DNA of 64,000 bases from Gordionus sp. m RMFG-2023. Taxonomy: Eukaryota > Nematomorpha > Gordioida > Chordodea > Parachordodidae. Shown piece after piece: positions 23,102 to 35,600 of this stretch. The stretch is taken from the NCBI RefSeq assembly GCF_954871325.1, contig NC_088775.1, positions 45,609,561 to 45,673,560 on the forward strand, in the 5' to 3' direction. The notes under the pieces were generated by a model. The model was not told where the DNA came from. It did not search any database and worked only from the letters and a program-made list of their open reading frames with translations. Numbering within the stretch: the stretch's first letter is position 1; every line of letters begins with the position of its first letter. The position numbers and the translations under genes are program-made.

Positions 23102-24483
23102 TAGAGACCTTCATGGGCCTAGATTTTAGGACCAAGCCCCCCATCGTAAAAAAAATTTTAAGCCCAGGCCCGGCCCTTTTTTAATATTTAAAAAAATTCC
23201 CAAGCCCGGCCCAAGCCCGCTATAATATTTAAAAAATTTCCCAAGCCCGGCCCAAGCCCATAAAATTATTTTATGTATACTTAACTTATGCTGAAGTAAT
23301 ACTAATAGAAATATAATATTTTTTTAGTAATAATATATATATATTATATTAATAAATGATATAAACAAAATTTTAATTTATATTTTCAAATTATCATTTA
23401 AAAATAATATATTATCTACAATTTCGTTATTTAAATTTGTTCTTCTTTCTTCAATAACCCTTCCAATAGTACTGAAATTCCGTTCACTGGAAATATTAGA
23501 TGCTGGAATTGCATGAATTTTTTTGGCTAATCTTGCCAATTTTGGCAAGATTTTTTCATGCTTCTTCCACCAATCTAGAATGCAGTCATCATAGTTGATA
23601 TCCTCTTCATTTAGCTGAATATCCATATATAAATTAATCTCATCAGCATCCGTCTCATTATGAAGTATTATATCATCCTCCCATGAAGACATATCCAATA
23701 ATGAGGATGAAGCTAAAAATATTATATAGCTAAAAAGATTTATAAAGAATAAATTACTGGTAGCTCTAGTAATCCTCGAAGTAGGAATAGGAACATGCAC
23801 ATGCACTTCATCCAGATCTGAAGTATCTAAAAATATTATATAGATAAAGATATTTATAAAATACATGTTACTTGAAGCTCTATGGATATTTGCTTCATCT
23901 AGATCATATATAGGAATTGGATGATGATCTGAATAATCAATCATTAAGGCCCTTGTACCATTTTTTTCAAGTGCTTCTTCCAAAGTATGCATTCTTAACT
24001 GGCGGAATTTAGGATTTAAAATGTAGCGATTTTGTGTAAAATATCTATTTGGAATTTTGATATTAAAAATTCCTTTGCTCTTAATTTTAACTTAATTTCA
24101 TTATTATTTTGATACGCTTCGTATAAAATAATGTCATATCGAAAATGTTGGCCATCTTTGGGAATATTCCCTGATTTTCGCTGTTTCGTGCCCAGGCCGT
24201 TGTTTTAGGTTAAGTAAAATTATACCAATTTCCGATTTAAAAAATATATACTCTCCCAAGGTGTATAGGAAATTTGATAAATAACACTAATAAAATCAGA
24301 ATGATTTGTTATATTTGTCCTATTAAATATCCTTAAAATAAGCTAAATTTGAATTTAAAAATTTCGGGCCCCAGCCCAAGCCCTATTGCAGAAATTTCCA
24401 ACGAACACCGCTAGAAAATTTATAATTAGAGCCCGGCTCATGGGCCGGGGGACGTGGGCCGGCCCGGCCCATGAAGGTCTCTA
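23102..24483 (-). mobile_element. hAT element, TAGAGACCTTCATGGGCC ends
   Basis: Terminal inverted repeats TAGAGACCTTCATGGGCC at both ends with no mismatch over the 18 bases, followed by AAGCCCGGCCC-type subterminal blocks. ATACAA occurs just outside both ends, an imperfect duplication. It holds the C-terminal part of a transposase on the minus strand and so is an internally deleted derivative. The subterminal GGCCCGG blocks resemble those of the small MITEs in this window. Confidence 0.85.
23378..23992 (-). pseudogene. hAT transposase C-terminus with two 45-bp introns
   Basis: A 204-codon open frame ending in a clear hAT dimerisation domain: DWWKKHEKILPKLARLAKKI, then IPASNISSERNFSTIGRV, then EERRTNLNNEIVDNILFLND. 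This is the Ac/Charlie-like arrangement. Upstream, two stretches (23827-23871 and 23713-23757) begin GTAA, end TATTTTTAG, are both exactly 45 bp and resemble each other closely; they read as small introns, not coding sequence, and keep the frame whether or not they are removed. The N-terminal zinc finger and catalytic core are missing. Confidence 0.8.
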
Positions 24484-25858
24484 ATACAAATATAACCATA
24501 AAGTTATTTATTCTGTACGTTTTTTTCTCCCTGATAAAGCTACTTAAGTTTGTTAAATAAATTAAGGTTTTGGATTTTTAAATAAAAAAAATTTTTTACA
24601 TTTTTTTTTCCCCAAAATAAATTTCCTAAATTTTGCTAAAATTTTTTTTATAGAGTTATTGATTATGAATTACAATATTATCAATAAAATCATATGTGTC
24701 ATAGTCTCTAGTCTTATTGGATTACTGATTTTAAATTTATTTAGACCTCTATTTCATGAGTGTCACAACTATCACATATGTGTGTCCCAACGTACACAGA
24801 GTCTGTCATGGTTGGGACAAAAAAAATTTTGTTTTAAATTTAATTTTCTAAAAAAATATAATCCTCATAAAATATATATATTAATTATTTCAAGTAGCCT
24901 ATACTTATGGGATTCAGAGGATGTTTTAATTATTCAGATTAGTCTATTAATATTAAAATTATTAAGGTTTGAACGAAAAATGTCCCAACCATCCCCGGTC
25001 TCCCCTAGTTTCCTTTTAAAAATTTTTTTGATTATATTTGATTTTCATAAAATTTATCCTACTTTTTATATAGTGTTTTTAATATACTGTAATTTCAAAT
25101 TTAGGGATAATAGAGTCTAAAATTATAAATTAATAATTGAAGTAGATAGAACAAGGCCCTTAATCAAAACTTTAATATTTTTTTTTAATAATGAATCTAC
25201 TACATACAATATGCCCCATCAATTTGATATAATTCAAGTTTTAAAGTTACCAACTAAATACATGTTCATCAGCATTTTGATAAACGGGGATGGCAATTTT
25301 TTAATTATATGATAGAATTTTTTTGGAAGCAACATCGTGGGTCTTATTATCCGTAAAAGGCATTCCGAGAAGTTTAAAGTTGTAAAACTTAATTAGTAAC
25401 TAATTTTATTCATAAAATTTGATTAAAATGAAACAAAAAACAAAATATATTTGAATATAACAATTATATAACTACATTAATTATCAGGGTAATTATACAT
25501 AATGATTTTATCACTAGAAATCGAATATAATAAAGTATCGTGTGATTTTTTTAATCCTTATTTTAAAATTAAATGAATGATATAATACTAAAATCTGATT
25601 GCGTTTGAAAAAATATAATCAATTAGTATAAAACCATATATTTGAAACGGACAGGATCGATCTTTGATCAAAAAAATATCCAATGCTTAAAAGACAATAA
25701 ATGCATTTAATTTATATAAAGTAATGCGTGTTAAAAAAATTGATGCAATGTTATACCTTTTTTCAAATCTTAACCATATAAAATAATAAAAATATGTAAA
25801 AAATTACGAATTGATTCATAAAATCAATCGAAGAGATCATTAAAGTAATTATTATGAT
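24484..25858. other. AT-rich region, one weak ORF
   Basis: A 153-codon plus-strand frame at 24659-25120 is hydrophobic and low in complexity, with no family match I recognise. It spans an inverted pair, ATGGTTGGGACA near 24815 and TGTCCCAACCAT near 24990, so it more likely crosses a small decayed MITE than encodes a protein. Confidence 0.4.
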
Positions 25859-25864
25859 TTTATT
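25859..25864 (-). promoter_or_regulatory. Candidate E75 polyadenylation signal
   Basis: AATAAA on the minus strand, 55 bases after the E75 stop. Another AATAAA at 25906-25911 is only 8 bases after the stop. Either could serve. Confidence 0.4.
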
Positions 25865-25918
25865 ATTGGTTAATAGCTGTCAGTATAATAAAGACCTCAA
25901 AAATATTTATTTAAGAGA

Positions 25919-26614
25919 TTATATAGTTTTCGGTCTCTTTCTTACCGATAAATCTAGCGGTTGGTATTGAACGGCGTCGTTTAAGTCATATTGGTATCTT
26001 TCTTGATTTAATAAATTTGGGGGGACCATACTTTTTGATTCTTCCGATAAAATATTGTTTTTGGTAATTGTTTCTATTTTAATATCTAAATTTTCGTGGC
26101 TCAAGGTATCTGATATATTTATGTTGAAATTATCGAGTTTCTTAGGATTGGTTGAAGAATTAAATTTGATGAAATCACTATTAGTGCGAGTTAAACGATT
26201 TGTGGTTTGAGGCGAAGTTGAAAAGCATTTTCTGTTGACTACGCATTGAACATCTTCCATTTTTTTGTCTCTTACATCCTCTTTTAAATCCATCATGGCC
26301 TGGATATCAGTAACGGATTCATTTGGAAAAAATGATTGAAAAAATGAATGATTTGTTTCTACAGAATTGGCAGAAAATCTTGAGTCAGTGGGGAGTTTCA
26401 AATTAGAAGGATTAGTGTCAGAAGATAAAAAGGCTCTTAGTATTTTATCGTTAGTGCCTACTATCGGACAACGATTTTCGTCCTTTTTTGAAAAATTCGT
26501 ATCGCATGGCTTGCGCTTTAAAAAACTACGTAAAACGGACATGTCGCAATTTTGCCTGAGAAACCCACCTTGATGCTTAAGAATAAGGGATTCTTTCGGA
26601 TTTAAAAAACTATC
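25919..26614 (-). CDS. E75: E75 last exon: C-terminal tail with PLDLS
   Basis: 696 bp (231 codons and stop), from TTTAG|GAT. The tail opens with DSFLNPKESLILKHQGG and MSVLRSFLKRKPCDTN; the latter matches the PVLKRVLQ region of insect E75. It closes with QYQPLDLSVRKRPKTI. PLDLS (25946-25960) fits the CtBP-binding PxDLS motif, and insect E75 has a similar QPLNLSKK. The tail is shorter than in Drosophila, with little low-complexity sequence. The upstream intron is 222 bp. Confidence 0.92.
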   Translation of the reverse strand, partial: DSFLNPKESLILKHQGGFLRQNCDMSVLRSFLKRKPCDTNFSKKDENRCPIVGTNDKILRAFLSSDTNPSNLKLPTDSRFSANSVETNHSFFQSFFPNESVTDIQAMMDLKEDVRDKKMEDVQCVVNRKCFSTSPQTTNRLTRTNSDFIKFNSSTNPKKLDNFNINISDTLSHENLDIKIETITKNNILSEESKSMVPPNLLNQERYQYDLNDAVQYQPLDLSVRKRPKTI

Positions 26615-29600
26615 CTAAATTTTATATAAATATTTTATTTAAAAAAATTAATATTGAACGTAAATTAGAGGTTATTACTGTCAGTATTAAAATAATTCAC
26701 TCAACTGGTTGGTATCTATTAAAACCTCCGAAATTCTCGAAATTAATTTACAAAACGAATGTTAATACATATTTGAACAATTAATAGATCTTAAAAATGA
26801 GGAAATATGAATAACTTTGTCATTCGTCACAGTTACCATTCCATTATAATCGAGCAGGAGTGTCTTTTTGCAGCTCATAACCTTTCTGGAATGCAAAGCA
26901 TTGAGTTTTTTTAATTCCCCTACTTGAGTCATCATTTCGGCGAATAAGTGGTCTTTGTTAGGATAATAACTGTTATCGCATTTTTGTCTTTTGGTCAAGT
27001 AGTATGCTAAAATTTTGATTAATGTCTCTTGGAGAGATTGAATCTTAGGTACGTTTTTTAAGCCCTGCCGATCTGTAATATCATATAAATCAATGTATAA
27101 TAAAGTTTCGATATTTGACTTAGTATATGTTTATTCAAACTGTTGTATTATTATAGTGTATTATTTATATTATATATATATATATATTATATATTAATAC
27201 GACAAATAAAAACTAACTAAAAATTTATGATCATGGACCATTAAATATTAAAAAGACGAATCAAAATAGAAAATAAAAGGTAAATTTTTTTTGTATTTTT
27301 TGGGGGAATTTAATGTATTGTTTGATAATAATTGTGTTAGGATTGCATTGTGTTATTTTTTGCCATTTAAAATCGTGAAAATTTTTTTAATAATTAATAA
27401 TCAATTTATTGTAAATTATAGAAGAATCAATTTTGAGTATAAGAAAATATAAAATAAAATTCTAAAATGTTTGATAAAAAAATATAAAAACTTATAATTA
27501 TTTTGAGATTAAAAAATGTTACTCAAATAGAAAAAAATGAAAAATTTTGGTAAATTGAAAAAAGAAATAGAAAAATTGTTTAATGAAATGTGTAATATGA
27601 AAAATAATGAAGAAAAAATAGAATATTAAAAACGGTTATCTTTAGAGATTCTGAAAAGAGAAAATTTGGAATTAATATTAATAAACCAGATATCATCAAG
27701 ATTATGAAAAAGATAAAAATGAATTTGATACGGAAAATAAAAATATGGGATGTGAAAATAATGAATTGAAATAATAAATGATAAAGGGTATGGGAATAGA
27801 GAAAATAGAAATTGAAAATATTGAAAAAAAAAATTGAAAGAGAATATAAAGAAAAAAAAGGAAATGCTTAAAAAATTGAAGAAATGGAATGGGAAATTAG
27901 GTAATTGTACGAGGCAAATTAAATATAACGTAAATAATTATAAAAAGGAGAAAGGGGGAAAAATAGAAGGGGTTGGTCAATTGGAACGGGATCAAATGGA
28001 AAATTTTTACATGTGGGAAATATGGCCACATAAGCAGAGACTGTAAGGAGAAAATTAATCAAAGAGCGTCGTCGAATAGAACGTGTTTCACACTTGGGAA
28101 ATCTGGCCACATAAACAGGGATTGTAATGAAAGAATGGATCAAAGGGCGTTACCAGCGGTTTGTAAAAGATGCGGAAATAAGGAGCACAGTGTAGAGAGT
28201 TGTTATGTTCCAGCGTATGAATTAGTGGAGGATACACATAGAATAATTGTTTGTGTAAATTGTGGAAAATAGGGGCATGAGCAAAATAAATATTCATTGA
28301 TTAATAAAGCTTTTCCAGCAGTGGAATATTTGGCTACGGGTGAACATAGTAAAAATGAAAGGGAAATACCAATTGGTATGAAAGAAACAATACTGGGAAT
28401 ATAACATGCTTCAAATGTCGAGAGATTGGGCATTTTGCCAAGGATTGTCCAGTGGGATGACTATGGAAAAGAGGCTATATTAGGGAATTTCATTTCGGAA
28501 GATTCTCAGGGACAAATAAATAATATTATAAATAAGAATGTGGAAAGGGAAGAGAGTGGGGGGGGATTAATATATAAGGTTGTGAGAACGGTATAAAAGA
28601 AATAAAAGTGAGAAGTGGTATAATCAGATGTAATGGTGGAAAATAAAAAAATGAATTGAACGGGATAAAAAATCAGATGTGGTGAAATGATTTAGAGGAA
28701 ATGGATATTTTGAAAGATATGAATCCAAATTTGATGGTAGAAAATAATAGGGATTTTGATTCTTGTTCAAGGGTAAATGTGACTGTAGGAAATAAAGAGT
28801 TTGTGATGTTGTTAGAAATGGGAGCGACAATCTCAGTCATGAGATATAAATTGGTGAATAAGTTATGACAAAATGAGCGTATAATAAAGGAGAATAATGG
28901 TTAAACAATTTGATGGGTCTGATATGGTAGTTTTAGAAAGAATCAATCTACGGGGGTGGTAAGAGATACGATTCAAAATTTGGATTTTAGAGAAAGAAGT
29001 AGAAACGGTTATGAGATAAAATTGAATAGTGAAAATTGGATCGCCTATTAATTTATGGAATACTTTAGGGGAAATTAAGTTTGAAAGTGGAAATGCAATG
29101 CCAAAAGAGAATAAAGAAATGTATAACCAAGAGGAAATTAATGCGAGTGCGGTGGGAAAAATGAAGTATGGAATGAAAATAAATAAGGAAGATATAGTGA
29201 CAGTATAAATGATACCAATGTGGAATTAGGATAGGATTCAACAAAAATTTTTAAGGTGATAAATATTGATAAAAATATGGAGGAAGAAATTATGAAGATA
29301 TGTGAAGGTAAAAGCAATGGAATGGGAAGGGTAATTTGATTGGTGGAAATATGGAAAAATAAATGTATGAATAAATAAATATATGAAAAAAATAATTAAT
29401 AATGAAATAGACCATAGTTTGGAGATTGAGACAATAACTGAAAAGGGAAATAATGATATAAGAAAATATTGGGATAATGATCAGTCGGAAGAAATAAAAT
29501 TTGAAAGAGATAAAAGACATGTCATAGAAATTATGCCAACGAAATTAGTAAGGAAAAAATTGGAGGAGAGTAGTAGTAGATGAAACTGAAGTAAATCAAA

Positions 29601-32600
29601 ATTTGGCAGAGTTGCAAAAGCGGTGGCAAATTTAAAAAATAAATATGGGGAAATTTTTGATAAAAAAAATTTGGATCGTTTGATAGATTATGAGGTAGAT
29701 ATATACATTTAAAAGAGGGGTACGTTCCGCAGTATTATGTAGTGCGCTGAGAGCTTTTTGAATGGAGAGCAGAAATGGAGAGAGAATTAGATAATTGGGT
29801 TACGTTTCGATTTATTTTGATTTTTATGTGTATATTATTAAAATGAAAGTCTAGGAGTGGAAAATATATATATGTAAAAAAATAGTAAATTTAAATGATG
29901 TTAAATAAAATCAGGATAATAAATTAAGTAAGATATAGGGGTAAAGTGGCTGTATTAAAGCTCAACGGTTGTTGATATCTTATGTGTTTTATCGTGATAA
30001 TGTGATGTGGAAAAGTTAAAGGATAGAAATATATTTATATAAAAGTTGAGAATTTAATTGATTTTAAATAAAAATATCAAGAGAAAAAATTGATATGATT
30101 AATTGCAGTTGTAATAAAAATGTTTAGTACATTGTATAAGTTAAGTAATGAAATATGTAGAGAAAAGTAACACATGGGTTGAAGTTAAATTGTTATGAAT
30201 GTATTACAGTGTTGTGATGATTTAATGTAACATATTGACGATTTAATTTAAACACATGCATATATAAATATTATTTCTTTTGTTGTACATTTGTAAAGAT
30301 TATAATATATATGCATGTGTTTAAATTAAATCATCACAACACTGTATGTAGTAAAAGTTGTAAAGTAAAAAAAAAGGGGGGGGGGGGTGTTCGAAATGAA
30401 TTTTGTGTTAAAAGAAAAGTGAAATTAATTATGGTTTTTAACGGAAAAAAAATAAGGAATGTATAGTAAAAAATTTTTTATAAAGGTTTTAGGAAATAAA
30501 TTCTGTTTAAAAAAAATTTAATTAATTATGGTAAATTGGTTAAACAAAAAAAGGAGAAATAAGAATTTGAAAAAATTAAGGAATGTTAAAAAAAATTTAA
30601 TTAATTATGGTAAATTGGTTAAACAAAAAAAGAAGAAATAAGAATTTGAAAAAATTAAGGAATGTTTAAAAAAAAAATTTCATGATGAAGACAACTGATA
30701 ATGTTTGATTAAATAAGTTGTTCGGTCTGAGAGAAATTTAAAAAAAGGGTTGAAGATAAATAATATAATGAAAGAAGGGTAATTATTTGTTTAAATAAAT
30801 AAATAATGGTATAGTTTTGTTTTTGAAAGGTTATTGGAAAATTTTATTATGGTAATTTAATAAAAATGTTTAAAAATTGTGTAATAGTTTTATTGGTAAA
30901 AAAAAAGAAAGGTTAATTCTTTTGAAAAGGGTAAATAATTGGGAAAAAGGAAAAAAAAATTTAAAATTTAATTAATTATTTTTTTTTAAATTTTTATTTC
31001 GATTTAAAGATTACAATTTACAATAAAAGATATAAGAATAAAATATCGAGTGCCTTGAAAAAATTCTTTACTATGGATCCAAAAGCACCGATTGTGTCAA
31101 AAACAATTGGGATGAGAGTAATATTAAGAATGCTAATGTATTTATTAATTTATAATTTCCTTTCTAACTAAGAAATTTGAGATAAAGGATGGTGCAAACC
31201 GATCAACACATGTATAATCCCAGGCTAGCAGGATTCCCCTGCTTCATAGAATAAGTGTTATTCCGTCACACTCGATATTTTGCTCGAGATTAAGACCTAT
31301 AGGTTCCAAAGTTGACGGAATATTAGATGAATGAAGAGTTCTAGTAATAATTAAATTTATTGCTTGGTGGCATGAATGGCGGCCTTTAGAGAAGCGGCAG
31401 AGGGTGATAACCTAGACTGTCAACAGGGAGCTGAACTTTGCAAGATGAGGGTGTGACGATATCACAGCCTAAACAAAGACCTATTCTTATCTGAAGTTCT
31501 TCGTTGGAAAGAAGCAAACCAGGTTCTAGGGATAGCCTCAAGCCATTCATAGAATGTGTTGAAATGTTGAATTGATGATGGAGAATCACTACTTTGATTT
31601 ATTGCGGTTGGGATATCTGGGTTAAAGATCGAGGAAATGCCCTTCAATGCAGTGCGAGTAAAGGAATGGAATGAAAGGTAAGTACCAATCTTGTTGTCTA
31701 GAGAAGGCAAGGGAGTATTTGGGGAGTTTGATCTTCATAGGTCTAGTGATAACCCCAGATGGGGACCTGTATTGATGGTAAAAAGGTTATTAATTGTTTG
31801 ACTTTTGATTACGATGAGAGAAAGGCTGCAATACTCAGATAGGCAGGGGATCGAAAGCCTATACCCGAGAGACTTGCATTAAGCAACTGAGCGAGAATTT
31901 GAGATTTAATATAGATTCAAGGGGGATTTTAACTTTAAATTCCAAATCTAGTAACATGTTTGGGAATTGGAAAAGAGGAGCAGAACGAAAGGCATGCAAT
32001 ATTTTTGGAATATAAAGGAAATTCTTTAGGAGAAAAAATGAATGAGATGGTAATTAGGATCTTCTGAAGTCGGTCAAATTTAATCGGGAATTCTTCAGTA
32101 AATTTGAATATTGCTGCTTCGCCTGGGAAGATAATACTCAATAACTAAATTTTGATCTCTAATTATGGTGTCTCTATTGTATTTAAAAGTTATCAATTAT
32201 CATTGTACTATAATCCTGAAATGATAATATTACTTATCAGCTGATTTTGAATTAATAGATATAGAAAGGCCTCAACCTTTATCATAATATGATGTTGTAG
32301 TATCAAAAAAAACATTGAACTTAAAAGTTTACAATATAAGTTGTCTCATAAATATCATTGTATATAAAAGTTATTTATCAATTATCGTTGAACTATAAAC
32401 CTGAAAAGATAATATTAAATATAAGCTGATTTTGAATTTATAAATATACAAAGGATTAAGCCTAAAAGTTTACAATTATCATTGAACTTCCGCTGATTTT
32501 GAATTCACAGCTATATACTCCTGAAATTATGATATTAATTATCAACTGATAGACAATCATAATATGAAAGTATTAATGTAAAAAAAATATTTTGTTACTT

Positions 32601-35600
32601 ATCTATATTTAACTAGTTTAAATAAAATGTACTTAAAATAAAATTAAGATTTGGAGCTTCATGTATAGGTGCAAAAATAAAAAAATATTAACCCATTATT
32701 CAAATAAAGTAGCAAATCGTATAAACAAAAATCCTATCTAACTATCTACATTATCCAAATCAGATCCTATATGAAGGCAAATAATTATCTAACTATTACG
32801 TTATCCAACCAAGTCCCACACAAATGCAAATATTTCTTTATTTAATATAGTATTCTATCTACGAGGTGATAAATTATGATACCAATCTCGGATTTAGCTT
32901 ATTACAAGATCACCAAAGATCTAAATCATAAAAGATTATTATCGCATCGTTCATAATATGAGGTAAATTCAATGTTGCTTAAAGTTTTTTAAAAATAAGG
33001 GATCTTATTTTGAGAAAACGTTAAATACTAAATGAGAATACAAAAAATTTTAAGAAAATTCTGCAATTAGATTATATTATAAATAAAAATTCAAACAATC
33101 CTATCCAAATAGAAAATAATATATATATTTATAGTTAAAAATTCTAATTATAAAAATTACTATATTTAATTTTAAAAAATTATTAACTTTTGCTTATTTT
33201 TCTTTTAAATTATCGTTTATAGTGTAATATAATATATTTTCGGGAAAAGAGGGGAGATTTTTATTAGTTTATGGCAATTGGTATGTATATGTATGATTGA
33301 TTTGTATATGACATTTATAACATTAATAATATATATAATATATATCATTTATAACATATCTCCACACATATGATCTTACAACTCCTCAATAAGCCGATTT
33401 GTAGGTTTCCTAGCTCTTTGTGATTTCAGCGTTTCTAGTTTTCCGTTATCTTCCACATTTTCTAAAATCTCAACTATATCCGACTCTCTATTTTTTATAT
33501 TTTCTTCCTCTCTCTCTGACTCCATATTTTCTTCCACTGGCCCAGACTTCTCCATTTCTTTAGCTACCTCCCTTTTTCGAAGTTGATTCACATGCTTTCG
33601 TACCATTCTATCCTTGCTTTCTACCAAATAAGAATAACTACCAGTCTGGATTTTATAACTCCTTCTCTCCAACCTGAATTTATTTCATTATGCACCCATA
33701 CCGGTTGTGCAATCTCAAATTCCCTCATTTGACTATGTTCAACATGCGCTGCTTTTTGTCGTATATTCGATCGTTCCATTTCATCCCTAACATTTGGATG
33801 TAACCAATTTAATTCCGTTTTTAAATTTAGCCCCAATAATAACCTTGCCGGTGAACGTCCAGTTGATTAATGTTAACCCATTCTATATGCTATCAAAACT
33901 TCTCCCATGGCTTCCTCAGGCTCCCTGATATCTTTCCTAGTTGCAATATATCGACTCTTGTGGGTTGGTATTGTTCTTTCCGCTAAACCGTTCGTTTTTG
34001 GATGGTATGGTGTTGTATGTATCAATTTAATATTTTTCTCGAAACAAAATTTTCGAAATTCTCCAGAAATAAATTGAGGTCCATTATCTGATACAATTTG
34101 TTTAGGTGTTTCAAACCGTGCGAACCATTTCCTTAAAGCCCTGATCATTGTCGTGGACGTGGTCTCTCTCATTAACTCAACCTCAACCCATTTAGTATGT
34201 GCATCAACTCCAACTAACCATGAATACGAATCAATAGGCCCCGCGAAATCTAAATGAATTCGTTCCCATGTCATATTAGATATGTTCCACGTTATAAATG
34301 TCATATACAAATCAATCATACATATATATATACCAACATATACATATTAAATAAAGAAATTGTATATTGGCGACGAGGATGGGATGGTGAAGCAGTTGCT
34401 GAGTTTGCAGACCGACTTAAAAAAATTAACACAAGAGTGTTAATTTGAATCTGTCCTGGATGGGAGATTGAGGGATCAGATGGTGGCTGGAATCAAAGTA
34501 GTTACATTGGAGAAAGATATTCGCACCAGATTTCCAGATGGAATAAATGACATGGGAGAAAGGGTGAGTTTTCAACAGGTTTTAAATATGGCTTTGGCAA
34601 TGGAAAGGGCTGAGGATGAAGCGACAAATATGATGGTAAAAAAAGTCAATAAATCTAAGGAGCAGATAGAGAATAATCAAGGAAATTTTTCTAATCAAAA
34701 GTACCCATATAATAATAATAAAGAAAAAGGAAATTTTTGTTATTACAATAATAATAATAATTTTAAGTTCAGAGATAACAGTAAATTTAACAATAATGAT
34801 ATGTGTAAGTACAATGAATGCTCAAAATGTGGAAGAGCTCACCCCTCCACCCTTTTCAATGTTTTGCATCAAGGGTGAAATGTTATAATTGCCAAAAGGT
34901 AGGGCATTATGCTAAATATTGTAAGGGATGGAAGTGCTTTGCATCAAGATGACAATGACTCATCTGATTCAATTAATAATATTTCCCAAATTGGTAGAAT
35001 TAGTGCGAAGATATCTGTTAGGATAAATGGAGTACCTATAGAATTTGACTATGATACGGGGGCACAGGTATCGGTGATTGGGAAACAATATTGGGATGAA
35101 ATTGGCCGACCAAAGCTTGGACCAACCAAACCTTTGTCAGTATATGGTAACCAACCGCTGGATGTACTTGGTGAGACTATGGTTTGAAATGGAGCTCGAT
35201 AGATTGGTTAAATCGGGAATATTGAAGGAGATTGACCCAACAAAAAATTGACATGGGCTACTTCAACAGTAAACGTAGGCAAAACAAATGGAGAAATCAA
35301 GATTTGTGCGGATTTTAAGGTGACATTAAACCCATATATTTAATACGATTATCATATTATACCAACGGTGGATGATCTTTTAACTAAATTAAAAGATGGG
35401 TTGAAATTTACGGTAATAGATTTGAAAGATGCATATTTACAATTACCAATAAAAGAGAGTTCAAAAGAATACTTAACCATGTCAACCCATATTGGTTATT
35501 TCCAATATCTATGTATGCCTTTCGGTCTTTCTAGTCCGCCGACCATTTTCCAAAGATATATGGATAATTTATTACAAGACTGCCAAATGACCGGAGTATA

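Noticed and set aside
24659-25120. 153-residue membrane protein
   Set aside because: Hydrophobic AT-driven composition, spans an inverted repeat, no family motif.
26762-26836. E75 ending at the in-frame stop at 26762 after exon 26837-27072
   Set aside because: A good donor (ATG|GTAACT) precedes it, and the next exon carries the conserved tail in the right phase. A short isoform by intron retention remains possible.
28088-28830. Several minus-strand ORFs rich in Phe, Pro and Leu
   Set aside because: They mirror the purine-rich gag-like fossil on the plus strand.
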